64,000 bases of DNA, from positions 203,737 through 267,736 of the forward strand of contig NZ_BDCD01000021.1 in the NCBI RefSeq assembly GCF_001613325.1, written 5' to 3'. This document shows, in pieces, positions 7,789 to 16,128 of this stretch. Source of the DNA: Nocardia yamanashiensis NBRC 100130 (GTDB lineage: Bacteria > Actinomycetota > Actinomycetes > Mycobacteriales > Mycobacteriaceae). Position 1 is the first letter of the stretch. Every line of letters begins with the position of its first letter. The translations under genes were made by a program, and so were the position numbers. The notes below the pieces were generated by a model. The model ran no database searches, was not told where the DNA came from, and saw only the letters and a program-made list of their open reading frames with translations.

Positions 7789-9873
7789 TCACTTGCGGAC
7801 CACCAGGGTGAACGGACCGATCTCCGTCGCGGTGAAGCGCGGGTCCTCGAACAGCGACTCGGGGAAAGCGACGGTGTACCGCTTCACATTCGGATCGTTC
7901 GGGTACACGTCCTCGGCCAGCCGCAGCGTGTACTCGTCACCGGAGCGCCGGAACAGGAACGCGTCCGGGGCCCGCCACGGCGAATGCTCCAGCGCCGCCA
8001 CCAGTTCCGCGGGCGTCTTCAGCTGCGACCAGCGCTTGATCTCCGCCGCCCGGCCCGGGAAGTCCGCGAGGGGGTTGGCGTAATGCGAAGTGAGCGACTG
8101 GAATCCGTAGTACGGGTAGACGGCCAAGAAGCTGGTGTCGGCCGTGAGCACCACGGTCTCGTCCCGCGGCCGCCCGGTCTGCTCCCGCAGTTTCGCGTCG
8201 ATGGCCGCGTAGTGCGAGACCGCCGACGGCGGCCGCTTGTCCGCGCGCTGACCATTGCCATCGGTGTCGGTGTACGCGGTATTGATCTCGTTGGTGAGCA
8301 CGTGCGGAATCTCCTGCGCGAACGCCACCGCGCCCACCACGGCCACCGCCGCCGCAGCCACCCGGAATCGAGCCGGCTCGTTCAGCACCTGGTAGATCGC
8401 CCGCGCGCCCTCCACGAACCCGAACACCCCGGCCGCCGCCAGCAGCGCGTACAGCGGTGCCTCCAGGCGGAACCCGAGCAGCGTGGTCCCCGCGGCGGTG
8501 GCCAGCATCGACAGCAGGCACCACAGATAAACGGCCAGCACCCCGATGCCCAGCGCCTGTGCCCGCCGCGAACTCCCCGCCCGCACCACCAGCCAGATCA
8601 ACCCGACCAGGCAGAACACCCCGACCAGCGAGAACTCGAACATGGGCAGCGGCAGCCGCGAACCCGACTCCGGCAGATAGTGGAACGCCGACCCGCCCGC
8701 GAAAGACGCCTTGCCGCTGAGGAAATCGAGCAGGAACGGCGTCCACACCGTCAACGAGATCAGCCCGGCCACCAGGCCCATCACGACGAGCCGCGCCAGC
8801 ATCGGCCGCAGCACCGCCCACACCCCGGGAACCCGGACACCCGGTGTCAGCGCGTCGCCGGTCTGCCCGCCCGCGGTGCTGCGCGCCGCCGCATCCCGAT
8901 GCCGTTGCGTGCGCAGCGCTCCCACGCGTTCGCGCAGCATGAGCCCGGCCGCGATGATCGCCATCAGGCAGACCGTGAACACGGCCAGGCCGAAGTAGAG
9001 CGTGTAAAAGGTCGCGGCCACGCCCAGGAACAGGCCCGCGCCGATGACCGCACCCCAGCCGCCCGCGGTGGCCCGTTCGCCGCCTCGTGCGGATTCGGGC
9101 GCGTCGACGCCGGGCGCGGCGAGCACGGTCGGCAAGGCCAGTTCAGCGGGCCGGTAGAGTGCGCCCCAGGCCAGCAGCAGCGCCGGTCCGAGCAGCAGCA
9201 CCAGTACGGCGCTGTAGGCCTCGGGCGCACCGTAGGCCAGCGTCACGGCGGTGGTGGCGGCGGCCACGGCGACCGCCCAGTCGGCGCGAATCAGGTTGGA
9301 CCACAGTACGAGTGCCACCACGGCCGCGACCGCGAGCACCAGGATCGCGTAGGGCTTGAAGGCTTCCCAGCCGGCCATACCGGTCAGGCTCGCGAAGCGC
9401 CCGCCGAACCAGAACCAGCCGGCCGGATAGAACGGCGGCAGGTCGACGTAGTTCATGTCGTGCAGTTCGGCGGAGTCCGTCAGCCGCGTCAGGTACTGCG
9501 TCCGGAACTCCTGGTCCACGGACATACCGAACAGATAGAGCTTGGTGGCTGCCAGCGGCATCCCCAGCGTGACGGTCACGAAGGCCGAAATCCCGCCCCA
9601 GGACAGCAGTTTCGCCAGCCACGGCCACGTTCGCAGCCGGATCAGCACGATCGCCCCCACCAGCATGGCGAGCGCGGCCACCTGCCCCACCGTGGTGAGC
9701 GCGCGAGTCACATTGGAGGAGTTGAACGCCGGCCAATCGACCCGCCCGAACGCCACCAGCCCGATCCCGGCCACCACCGCCGCGACGACGGCCGCGAGCA
9801 CGGCCTCACCAAGCGCCCCGCCGGCCTGCCGCATCAGCACCGCCGCCCGGCCGCCCGATTCCCGCTCGCTCAT
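7789..9873 (-). CDS. aftA: Galactan 5-O-arabinofuranosyltransferase AftA
   Basis: 694-residue polytopic GT-C enzyme that transfers the first arabinofuranose residues from decaprenyl-phosphoryl-arabinose to galactan, priming the site for Emb proteins. The signature region reads MSVDQEFRTQYLTR followed by LPPFYPAGWFWFGGR, as in mycobacterial AftA, after four N-terminal helices. A C-terminal extracytoplasmic domain (about residues 500-694) follows the helices. ATG 9873 has GGAGGCGGAG upstream. The gene lies downstream of dprE1-dprE2, which make its donor, but a hairpin at 9988-10015 separates them. Length and motifs are normal. Confidence 0.95.
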   Translation of the reverse strand: MSERESGGRAAVLMRQAGGALGEAVLAAVVAAVVAGIGLVAFGRVDWPAFNSSNVTRALTTVGQVAALAMLVGAIVLIRLRTWPWLAKLLSWGGISAFVTVTLGMPLAATKLYLFGMSVDQEFRTQYLTRLTDSAELHDMNYVDLPPFYPAGWFWFGGRFASLTGMAGWEAFKPYAILVLAVAAVVALVLWSNLIRADWAVAVAAATTAVTLAYGAPEAYSAVLVLLLGPALLLAWGALYRPAELALPTVLAAPGVDAPESARGGERATAGGWGAVIGAGLFLGVAATFYTLYFGLAVFTVCLMAIIAAGLMLRERVGALRTQRHRDAAARSTAGGQTGDALTPGVRVPGVWAVLRPMLARLVVMGLVAGLISLTVWTPFLLDFLSGKASFAGGSAFHYLPESGSRLPLPMFEFSLVGVFCLVGLIWLVVRAGSSRRAQALGIGVLAVYLWCLLSMLATAAGTTLLGFRLEAPLYALLAAAGVFGFVEGARAIYQVLNEPARFRVAAAAVAVVGAVAFAQEIPHVLTNEINTAYTDTDGNGQRADKRPPSAVSHYAAIDAKLREQTGRPRDETVVLTADTSFLAVYPYYGFQSLTSHYANPLADFPGRAAEIKRWSQLKTPAELVAALEHSPWRAPDAFLFRRSGDEYTLRLAEDVYPNDPNVKRYTVAFPESLFEDPRFTATEIGPFTLVVRK

Positions 9874-9987
9874 TCGCTCTCCGCCTCCGGATTCGCTTCG
9901 ATGGACCGTCTGCCGCTGCGAAGCCTAACCGGGCGCACCCCGGATACCGGGTCTGCCCGCAGCGGCGCGGGCGGCCCGGATATGCGA

Positions 9988-10015
9988 AGAGCGGTGGCCG
10001 GTCGGCCACCGCTCT
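9988..10015. terminator. Hairpin downstream of dprE2
   Basis: A 13-bp perfect stem (9988-10000 with 10003-10015, arm AGAGCGGTGGCCG) has a 2-nt nominal loop. It lies 20 bp past the dprE2 stop and 114 bp before the aftA start, suggesting that dprE1-dprE2 and aftA are separate transcripts. There is no clear T-run. Confidence 0.7.
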
Positions 10016-10035
10016 GCATTGCTGTCGTATTCCGC

Positions 10036-10797
10036 CTAGACGGGCAGCCGCCGGAAGATCGGGCGCGGCACGTGCCGCAGGATCGCCATCACGAAGCGGA
10101 TGGGACCGGGGACCCAGACGATCTCCTTGCCCTTCTGCGACGCCGCCACGGCCATCGCCGCCACGTCTTCCTTGTCGACGGTGAGCCCGTTCTCCTTGGC
10201 GTGCGCGGACAGCTTGGTCCGCACCATGCCGGGGCGAATCACGGTGACGCGCGGGCCGAACGGCGCCAGCGCCTCGCCGAGACCGAGGTAGAAGCCGTCC
10301 AGGCCGGCCTTGGTGGAGCCGTAGACGAAGTTGAAGCGGCGCACCCGCTCACCGGCGACCGAGGACATGGCCAGGATCCGGCCGTACCCCTGCGCCTTCA
10401 TCTTCTCGCCGAGCAGCACGCCCACGGAAACCGCGGCGGTGTAGTTGATCTCGGCCATCATGACGGCCTTGCGCTGGTCCTGCCAGAAGATCTCGCCGTC
10501 GCCGTCGATGCCGAACGCGACCACCGCGATATCCACATCGCCGCTGGCCCACGCCTGCTCGATGACCTTCGGATGGCTCTCGGTGTCGAGCGCGTCGAAG
10601 TCGACGACCTGCACCTCGGACGCGCCCGCCGCCTTCATGGTGGCGACGGCGTCCTCGCGCAGCGGATCACCCGGCAGCGCGGCCAGGATGACGCGCGCGG
10701 GGCCCTTCTTCAGGTACTCGGCGCAGATCGCGAGACCGATCTCCGAGGTGCCGCCCAGCAGCAGAATGGATTGCGGGTTCCCTACCGCATTGATCAC
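10036..10797 (-). CDS. dprE2: Decaprenylphosphoryl-2-keto-ribose reductase DprE2
   Basis: 253-residue short-chain dehydrogenase that reduces decaprenylphosphoryl-2-keto-erythro-pentose to decaprenyl-phosphoryl-arabinose, the only arabinose donor for the cell wall. The NAD(P)-binding motif is GGTSEIG near the N-terminus; the catalytic pair is Tyr and Lys in VYGSTKAG, with Ser in MSSVAG. GTG 10797 is chosen because it overlaps the dprE1 stop as GTGA, a classic coupled junction, and gives the usual family length of about 254. The protein ends in a hydrophobic segment (FVMAILRHVPRPIFRR), as in orthologues. Confidence 0.95.
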   Translation of the reverse strand: MINAVGNPQSILLLGGTSEIGLAICAEYLKKGPARVILAALPGDPLREDAVATMKAAGASEVQVVDFDALDTESHPKVIEQAWASGDVDIAVVAFGIDGDGEIFWQDQRKAVMMAEINYTAAVSVGVLLGEKMKAQGYGRILAMSSVAGERVRRFNFVYGSTKAGLDGFYLGLGEALAPFGPRVTVIRPGMVRTKLSAHAKENGLTVDKEDVAAMAVAASQKGKEIVWVPGPIRFVMAILRHVPRPIFRRLPV

Positions 10798-12287
10798 TGG
10801 AGCTCCAGCCTTCTCGCCATGTCGGACATGAAAACGCCTGTGGGATCGACACTTCGGCGGATCTTGATCCACTCGTCGATCCGGGGGTACATCTTGTGGA
10901 AGGTCTCCGCGGTCGTCCGGGAATCCTTCGCGGTGTACAGCCGGCCGCCGAATTCCAGCACCCGCTTGTCGAGATTGGAGACCAGCTCGTTGAGACCCGG
11001 CTTGATCGGGAAGTCCACGCAGATGTTCCAGCCCGGCATCGGGAAGCTCAACGGAGCCGGGTTACCCGGGCCGAACAGCTTGAAAACATTCAGTGCCGAG
11101 TAGTGGCCCGACGCCTGGATATCGATGATGATTCGCTTGAATTCATCGACCGCCTCGGTGGGAACCACGAACTGGTACTGGAGGAAACCGTTGGAGCCGT
11201 AGCCCCGGTTCCACTCCGAGATCATGTCGAGCGGGTGATAGAACTGCGTCAGGTTCTGCACCTTGCCGGTGTAGTTGCCACCCATCGCGTAGTACGCCTC
11301 ACCGACGGCCGACAGGGTCAGCTTGTTCATGGTGAAGTTCGGGAAGATATCCGGCACCGTCATGAGGTGCGGCGCATCGAATTTCAGCGGTCGCTTGCGC
11401 AGCTTCTTGGGCAACTCGTCCACCTTGGCCAGTCGGCCGCGAGTAATGGTGGCGCGCCCCAGCTTCGGCAGCGGGCTGATGACATCGAACCAGGCGCTGG
11501 AGTACGTGTAGTTGGCTTCACTACCGTCGCTGTGCGCAGCGATGGTCTCGTCCAGCGTGCTGGTCTTGACACCGTCGTTGATGAAGTACGCGGTCTCAGT
11601 CGGCGCCATTTCGATGGTGGCGCGCAGGATGATGCCGGTCAGGCCATTACCGCCGACCGTCGCCCAGAAGAGCTTGGCGTTCTTCTTCGGTCCGATCGTC
11701 TGCACCTTGCCGTCGGCGGTCAGCAGATCGATGGATCGGACGTGATTGCCGAACGAGCCCTCGGAGTGGTGGTTCTTGCCGTGGATATCGGAGGCGATGG
11801 CGCCGCCGATGGTGACCTGGCGGGTGCCCGGTAGCACCGGCACCCACAGCCCGAACGGCAGCGCCGCCTTCATGAGCTGGTCCAGGCTGACGCCACCGTC
11901 CACGTCGACCAGGCGGGAATCGCGGTCGATGCGGTGGATGCGGTTGAGCGCGGGCATGTCGATGACCAGGCCGCCCGAGTTCTGCGCGTGGTCACCGTAG
12001 GAGCGGCCGAGGCCGCGCGCGATGACGCCGCGACGCAGGTGCGCGGGCTTGGAGTCGTTGTCCTCCGCGACCATGGCGACCGCCTTGGCGATCAGCTCGG
12101 GGTCGCTGGTGGAGAGGACTTCGGACGTGGTGGGTGCGGTGCGACCCCATCCGGTCAGCGTGCGAGTCCGCGTCGGCAGTTCGAAGGAGCCGGTCGACGC
12201 TGAGTCCGCACCATCGCTCGCCGGGCTAGCGGCGGCTTCCGTGGTGGTCTGAGCTTTCGTGGACATCGGGATAGAGGCTACAGGCAT
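10794..12287 (-). CDS. dprE1: Decaprenylphosphoryl-ribose oxidase DprE1
   Basis: FAD-dependent oxidase that oxidises the C2 hydroxyl of decaprenyl-phosphoryl-ribose, the first half of the epimerisation to the arabinose donor. The FAD domain shows RGLGRSYGDHAQN and PGTRQVTIGGAIASDIHGKNH. The substrate domain keeps the active-site Cys in GWNICVDFP, the residue attacked by benzothiazinones, plus the Lys in FKLFG, so sensitivity to that class is predicted. ATG 12287 follows GGAACGG; ATG 12266 is an alternative. Either start leaves a Thr/Ala/Ser-rich N-terminal extension of about 30-40 residues not found in the 461-residue M. tuberculosis enzyme. It is translationally coupled to dprE2 and divergent from a gtrA-type gene. 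Confidence 0.95.
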   Translation of the reverse strand: MPVASIPMSTKAQTTTEAAASPASDGADSASTGSFELPTRTRTLTGWGRTAPTTSEVLSTSDPELIAKAVAMVAEDNDSKPAHLRRGVIARGLGRSYGDHAQNSGGLVIDMPALNRIHRIDRDSRLVDVDGGVSLDQLMKAALPFGLWVPVLPGTRQVTIGGAIASDIHGKNHHSEGSFGNHVRSIDLLTADGKVQTIGPKKNAKLFWATVGGNGLTGIILRATIEMAPTETAYFINDGVKTSTLDETIAAHSDGSEANYTYSSAWFDVISPLPKLGRATITRGRLAKVDELPKKLRKRPLKFDAPHLMTVPDIFPNFTMNKLTLSAVGEAYYAMGGNYTGKVQNLTQFYHPLDMISEWNRGYGSNGFLQYQFVVPTEAVDEFKRIIIDIQASGHYSALNVFKLFGPGNPAPLSFPMPGWNICVDFPIKPGLNELVSNLDKRVLEFGGRLYTAKDSRTTAETFHKMYPRIDEWIKIRRSVDPTGVFMSDMARRLELQ

Positions 12288-12338
12288 AACCGTTCCGCGG
12301 CTTGTGTGCTTGGTCCAGGGCGCTACCCTCTGGAGTTT

Positions 12339-12794
12339 GTGACCGCGGAACCGCATCTGCCCCTCCCGCCCGAGCTGCCCCTCGTCGACGAGCCGGGTGG
12401 TACGGATGTCGATCTGAAGACCCAGATCATTCGGTTCGGCGTCACCGGCGGGCTATCCGCCATTGTGGACTTCGGGCTGTACACGCTGCTCTTCAAGGTT
12501 TTCGGCGTGCCGTTGCCGGTGGCGAAGGCCATCAGCTTCATCGCGGGGACGACGACGGCCTATCTGATCAATCGGCGCTGGACGTTCAAGGCCGAGCCGA
12601 GCCGGAAGCGGTTCATCGCCGTCGTCATTCTCTATGCGGTGACCTTCGCCATCCAGGTCGGCATCAACCAGGTCTGTTACTACGCGTTGCCCGATGAATG
12701 GTGGCGGATCTGGCTGGCCTTCTGCGTCGCGCAGGGCACCGCCACCGTGATCAACTTCATCGTCCAGCGGGCTGTGATTTTCAAGATCCACTGA
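12339..12794 (+). CDS. GtrA-family membrane protein, Rv3789-like
   Basis: 151-residue, four-helix GtrA-fold protein. Core motifs FGVTGGLSAIVDFGLY, AYLINRRWTF and GTATVINFIVQRAVIF match my recollection of Rv3789, which adjoins dprE1 in M. tuberculosis and has been linked to arabinan assembly as a putative DPA flippase or as a partner recruiting AcbF-like enzymes. GTG 12339 is chosen because TGGAG precedes it closely; the N-terminal 25 residues are a Pro/Leu/Glu-rich tail. Unlike in mycobacteria, the gene is divergent from dprE1, sharing a region of only about 50 bp. Confidence 0.85.
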   Translation: MTAEPHLPLPPELPLVDEPGGTDVDLKTQIIRFGVTGGLSAIVDFGLYTLLFKVFGVPLPVAKAISFIAGTTTAYLINRRWTFKAEPSRKRFIAVVILYAVTFAIQVGINQVCYYALPDEWWRIWLAFCVAQGTATVINFIVQRAVIFKIH

Positions 12795-12811
12795 CTCCGT
12801 CGATGCGAGAA

Positions 12812-12839
12812 CATGCCCCCGCCCCTGGGCGGGGGCATG
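12812..12839. terminator. Terminator between convergent gtrA-type and PPOX genes
   Basis: A 13-bp perfect GC-rich stem (12812-12824 with 12827-12839, arm CATGCCCCCGCCC) lies 18 bp after the gtrA-type stop and 14 bp before the stop of the opposing gene. It probably acts in both directions. Confidence 0.8.
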
Positions 12840-12852
12840 AGTTCGTTGTGGG

Positions 12853-13470
12853 TCAGGAGTCGACGAGGGTGCGGGACTCTTCCTTCGCGTGGAAGTAGTC
12901 CCCGCCTTTGGCCCTTACATTGTCGGTGCCCCACTGGCGGCTCTCGCGCTGGGCGGGCACCAGGTGCGGGATGTGCTTGCGGCAGTGGATGTACGCCTCT
13001 TCCACATCCACCACCACCCAGCGTTCGGGGATGCGCCCGCGTTCGTCGGGCGGCAGGTCGGGCACGCAGCGGCGCATGAGCGTGTCGTCGACGATGCGGG
13101 CGGTGCCGTTGATGTGCAGGCCGATGAGATCGCGCACGAAGTCGATCATGAGGATGCCGATGTGCGGGTTCTCGAGCAGATTGCCCAGCGAGGCGAGCAC
13201 GCCGTTGCCCCGGTATTCCGGATAGGCGACGGTGCGCTCGTCGATGACGTGCAGGAAACCCGGCTTGCCGGCGCGGAAGCTGGAATCGCATTCACCGTGT
13301 TTGTCGGCGGTGGCTATGAAAGCCATATCCATCCGGCGAATGAATTCGATCATGTGCTCGTTCAGGCGTTCCCGGACTTGATCTTGATAGAAGCGTTCCG
13401 CCCGTTCTTCGGTGCCGTAACGCTGCTGAAGTTCGCGTTCGCCGTCGCTGCCGTTTCTGAGACCGGGCAT
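12853..13470 (-). CDS. Pyridoxamine-5'-phosphate-oxidase-fold flavin-binding protein
   Basis: 205-residue protein of the FMN-binding split-barrel superfamily. The barrel shows MAFIATADKHGECDSSFRAGKPGFLHV and GNLLENPHIGILMIDF, typical of the general-stress or PNPOx-like group that binds FMN or F420. A C-terminal region with HCRKHIPHL and RQWGTD is found in the subgroup annotated as pyridoxamine 5'-phosphate oxidase. ATG 13470 has AAGGGG upstream. The substrate is unknown, and a true role in PLP synthesis is unlikely from family alone. The gene is monocistronic and converges on the gtrA-type gene. Confidence 0.8.
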   Translation of the reverse strand: MPGLRNGSDGERELQQRYGTEERAERFYQDQVRERLNEHMIEFIRRMDMAFIATADKHGECDSSFRAGKPGFLHVIDERTVAYPEYRGNGVLASLGNLLENPHIGILMIDFVRDLIGLHINGTARIVDDTLMRRCVPDLPPDERGRIPERWVVVDVEEAYIHCRKHIPHLVPAQRESRQWGTDNVRAKGGDYFHAKEESRTLVDS

Positions 13471-13831
13471 CGTGCACCCCTTGGGTAGCTGAACACCAGA
13501 TGGAAGAGGCTCGGCCACGAATCTCGGCCATCCGAAATGCTATACGGTTTAACTATTTTCGTGTGGCGAATGCGTGAACCGTCGCATCGTCCCTGGTGAG
13601 GGGGCGGTCGACTGGCGAAGGTCCAAGCTTCCCGAGCGAGGATCCTCCCGGATGAAATCTTTCACAAGGGACCTTCGTCGCTTAGCTATGGGGATGCTGC
13701 CGACCAGTTCGGGCACGGGGTCGGTGAGTTCCCTAGGGGGCGGGGCGTTTTCGCAATCCTGGAAAGTCCTTTTTGCATACTTTGTCCGGATGTTGCCGGG
13801 TGTCATCCCCCTAGCGAACGTCGATCATCAC
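13471..13831. other. 361-bp intergenic region, no gene supported
   Basis: This lies upstream of the flavin-protein gene and downstream of the secreted-protein gene at 13832. The segment 13533-13560 is AT-rich (ATGCTATACGGTTTAAC) and probably contains the promoter for the flavin-protein gene. Open frames crossing the region run antisense into the neighbours and show no ribosome site. Short complementary blocks occur near 13700-13730, but no convincing RNA or repeat was seen. Confidence 0.4.
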
Positions 13832-14524
13832 TCACATGGGCGCGGAAATGGTGGCGAAGTATTGGACCGCGGCCAGCACCGCGACCGGCGCCGCCACCAG
13901 TAATTGACCCGCCACCGTGCCCAATGCGCCGACGGCCACGATGCCGCCCAGGCAGCCCGCCACCGCGGCGGGCAGGAATGGGCCGAACAGGCCGACGATG
14001 GTGCCGGCCGCCACCGTCGCGCCCGCGATGCCGCCGAGCACGCAGCCGACCGCCGCGCCGCCCAGCCCGCCGACCAGGGCGCCCATCGAAACACCCAGTC
14101 CGACGGTGCCGATCAGGCGATTCCAGGCGGCGGTCTCGCGCTGATACGGCGTCTGGAATCCCGCCGAATCCTCGAACGGCAGCGCGACAGGGGAGTAGAC
14201 GGCGTGTTCGCGATCCAGCAGCGGGGTGAGGGTGGCGGTACGGCCGGTGATCTCGGCCGCGATCGGGAAGGTGAAATCGTCCACCCGGAAGGACATTTCG
14301 GCGCGCGCCAGTTCCCGGTGGCCGGCGGTCTCCAGGGTGAGCACGTCGTCGTGTAGCTCGATCGCGCCCGCATCGAGGGTGATGATGGCCGTATCGCCGA
14401 TGGTGGTGGCGGTGAAGCCGATGCCGGGGCCGGCGGCTGTGCTCGGTTCGGGCGGGGCCGCCGTGGCGGTGGCGCAGACGCCCGCCGCGATCAGTGCGCC
14501 GAGGGCGATCGCTTTGATTCGCAT
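13832..14524 (-). CDS. Secreted glycine-zipper protein, paralogue of the 29674 gene
   Basis: 230 residues: signal peptide (MRIKAIALGALIAAGVCATATAA), a beta-rich central part, and a C-terminal half of alanine/glycine segments with GxxxG spacing and two Cys. The block FRVDDFTFPIAAEI and the later AWNRLIGT are nearly the same in the paralogue at 29674-30375 (FRVDDFEFPIAAEI, AWNRLKDT), so both belong to one family, which I associate with Nocardia and Rhodococcus. The function is unknown; glycine zippers suggest membrane insertion or oligomer packing. It lies 10 bp after the SGNH-hydrolase stop with GAGGG before the ATG, and is the last gene of an operon with that hydrolase and a membrane protein. 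Confidence 0.8.
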   Translation of the reverse strand: MRIKAIALGALIAAGVCATATAAPPEPSTAAGPGIGFTATTIGDTAIITLDAGAIELHDDVLTLETAGHRELARAEMSFRVDDFTFPIAAEITGRTATLTPLLDREHAVYSPVALPFEDSAGFQTPYQRETAAWNRLIGTVGLGVSMGALVGGLGGAAVGCVLGGIAGATVAAGTIVGLFGPFLPAAVAGCLGGIVAVGALGTVAGQLLVAAPVAVLAAVQYFATISAPM

Positions 14525-14534
14525 CGGTTTTCCC

Positions 14535-15347
14535 TCAGTCCAGCAGCGCGAGTTCGGCCACGACGACCCGCGCCACGGCGATCTGCCCGGCGGGGGTGAG
14601 ATGTACGCCGTCCGATTCGAACAGCCGGTGCTCGGGTGCCGGATGGGTGACGGTCAAGGTATCGATCACGACTTCGGGCCGGGCGTCGAGCGCGGCCGCG
14701 GTCTCCTCGTGATCTTTTGCCCGCCAGCTGATTCCGTTCGCCCGGAACGGCGGGAACTCCGCGATCAGCGCCTCGTCCATATCGGTCGGGGTCAGCCAGG
14801 CCCAGCGGGCGTCGCCGCCCTGGGCGCGCAGCAGCCCGAAATTGCGTGCGGTCTCGTCCGCGCTGACCACGCGCGGGCCGTCGGGGCCGAGGCGCTGCGC
14901 GTCGTTCCCGCCCAGCTGGCACAGCACCCAGTCGGGTCGATGGAAGCCGAGCGCGCCCGCGGACTTGAGAACCTGCGTGGTGGTGGCTCCGGAAACGGCG
15001 AGATTGGTCAGCGTGATGCGGTCGCCGGGGCGGCGCAGTTCCAGCAGATGGCGCAGGACCTCGAACCAGGACAGGCGATCCGCGGTGCTGCTCTCGCCGA
15101 GCGCCACCACGCGGGCGCCGGGGGCGAACGGCAGCCGATCCACCAGCTCGGCGAACTCCGGTTCGGTGAGCAGGTCGGCGGCCGCGGCGCGCACCTGGGC
15201 ATCCAGCTCCGCGCGCAGCGCCCGGTACTCGTCGGCCTCCAAGCCGAACAGTGCGGCCAGGTGCGCTTCGTCGATTCCGTTCAAGTACGGCAGGGACAGT
15301 TCGGGCTTCTGGAAGCGGACGATCTTGGCGGTCAGATCGAGGTTCAT
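14535..15347 (-). CDS. SGNH/GDSL-family hydrolase
   Basis: 270 residues. SGNH block I is ALGESSTAD with the nucleophile Ser, block II is NLAVSGATT with Gly, block III is LGGNDA with Asn, and block V is DGVHLTPAG with the catalytic Asp and His. These support an esterase or lipase fold. The first about 100 residues form an extra helical N-terminal part. No signal peptide is visible, so it is likely cytoplasmic. ATG 15347 has CAGGAG upstream. It is the second gene of a MarR-adjacent operon, 33 bp after the membrane-protein stop. The substrate is unknown. Confidence 0.85.
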   Translation of the reverse strand: MNLDLTAKIVRFQKPELSLPYLNGIDEAHLAALFGLEADEYRALRAELDAQVRAAAADLLTEPEFAELVDRLPFAPGARVVALGESSTADRLSWFEVLRHLLELRRPGDRITLTNLAVSGATTTQVLKSAGALGFHRPDWVLCQLGGNDAQRLGPDGPRVVSADETARNFGLLRAQGGDARWAWLTPTDMDEALIAEFPPFRANGISWRAKDHEETAAALDARPEVVIDTLTVTHPAPEHRLFESDGVHLTPAGQIAVARVVVAELALLD

Positions 15348-15380
15348 GACTACTCCTGAATGGTGCTGTGGGGGAGGGAA

Positions 15381-16061
15381 TTACGCGCGGGAAAGCCGGA
15401 ATCCGGCGACGATCAGCCACGCCATGCCGGTGAAGCGGGCGATGGGCAGCAGGACAGCGGCACCGGTGAAGGTCAGGGCGATGGTGGTCAGCATGGCAAC
15501 GAACGCGATCCCCAACCCGATACGGATCAGCCACGGGCCGAGCATGTTCCGGGCCTGAGCGCCGATGGCGATCCCGGCGATGAGCAGGCCGGTGGTCATC
15601 ACATTGGCCGGGCCGCCGAGCAGGAAGGCGAGGGTGTGGACAGCGCGCACCGTGCTCAGGTCCGCGGTCACCTCGGGCACCGTGAGCACCCAGCTGACCG
15701 CGCCCGAGGCGAGCAGGAACACCGTCGCGAGTACGCCGCCGATGGTGGCGAGCGCCGTGCCGAAGTCGTCGCCATAGCGCCGCAGCCGGGTGACGGCCGC
15801 CGCCACGTAGAGGGCCAGTGGAATCGCGGCCGCATATTGCAGCACCGCGCCGGTCCGAACGGCAGCGGGGTGATCCCGGAAATAGACGAGCGCGTCTCCC
15901 GCCGTGCCGAACGGCGACGGAAACGGGCTCCCACCGGCGCGAACAGTGCTGATCACGAGTCCCGCGACGAACAGCCCGGCCGCCGCCGCACCGGGTGCGC
16001 CGAGCGGTGGTTCGAGGGAGCGGGCGGGGCGTTCGAGCGGGGATGCGGCTGTGATGGCCAT
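15381..16061 (-). CDS. Six-helix membrane protein of unknown function
   Basis: 226 residues with about six hydrophobic segments: AAAAGLFVAGLVIS, an alanine-rich pair around residues 70-90, IGGVLATVFLLASGAV, a glycine-rich pair around 140-160, and the last two at 175-220. The composition resembles DUF4386-type proteins, but no diagnostic motif was seen. It is first in an operon with an SGNH hydrolase and a secreted protein, and divergent from a MarR gene, with a palindromic operator in the gap. Transport or lipid modification under MarR control is a guess from context. Confidence 0.6.
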   Translation of the reverse strand: MAITAASPLERPARSLEPPLGAPGAAAAGLFVAGLVISTVRAGGSPFPSPFGTAGDALVYFRDHPAAVRTGAVLQYAAAIPLALYVAAAVTRLRRYGDDFGTALATIGGVLATVFLLASGAVSWVLTVPEVTADLSTVRAVHTLAFLLGGPANVMTTGLLIAGIAIGAQARNMLGPWLIRIGLGIAFVAMLTTIALTFTGAAVLLPIARFTGMAWLIVAGFRLSRA

Positions 16062-16082
16062 GGCTATCCATTCTCAGAAGTG

Positions 16083-16106
16083 AATCGTTCTGTTGAGTGA
16101 ACGATT
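16083..16106. promoter_or_regulatory. Candidate MarR operator
   Basis: The inverted repeat AATCGTTC (16083-16090) and GAACGATT (16099-16106) is perfect over 8 bp with an 8-nt spacer. It lies in the 67-bp divergent gap between the membrane-protein start (16061) and the MarR start (16129), where a dual autorepressor site is expected. Confidence 0.7.
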
Positions 16107-16128
16107 TCCTGATGTGTACGATAATCCC

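Noticed and set aside
7711..11103. 1130-codon plus-strand open frame over aftA and dprE2
   Set aside because: Low-complexity shadow of aftA, dprE2 and part of dprE1, with no domain or ribosome site.
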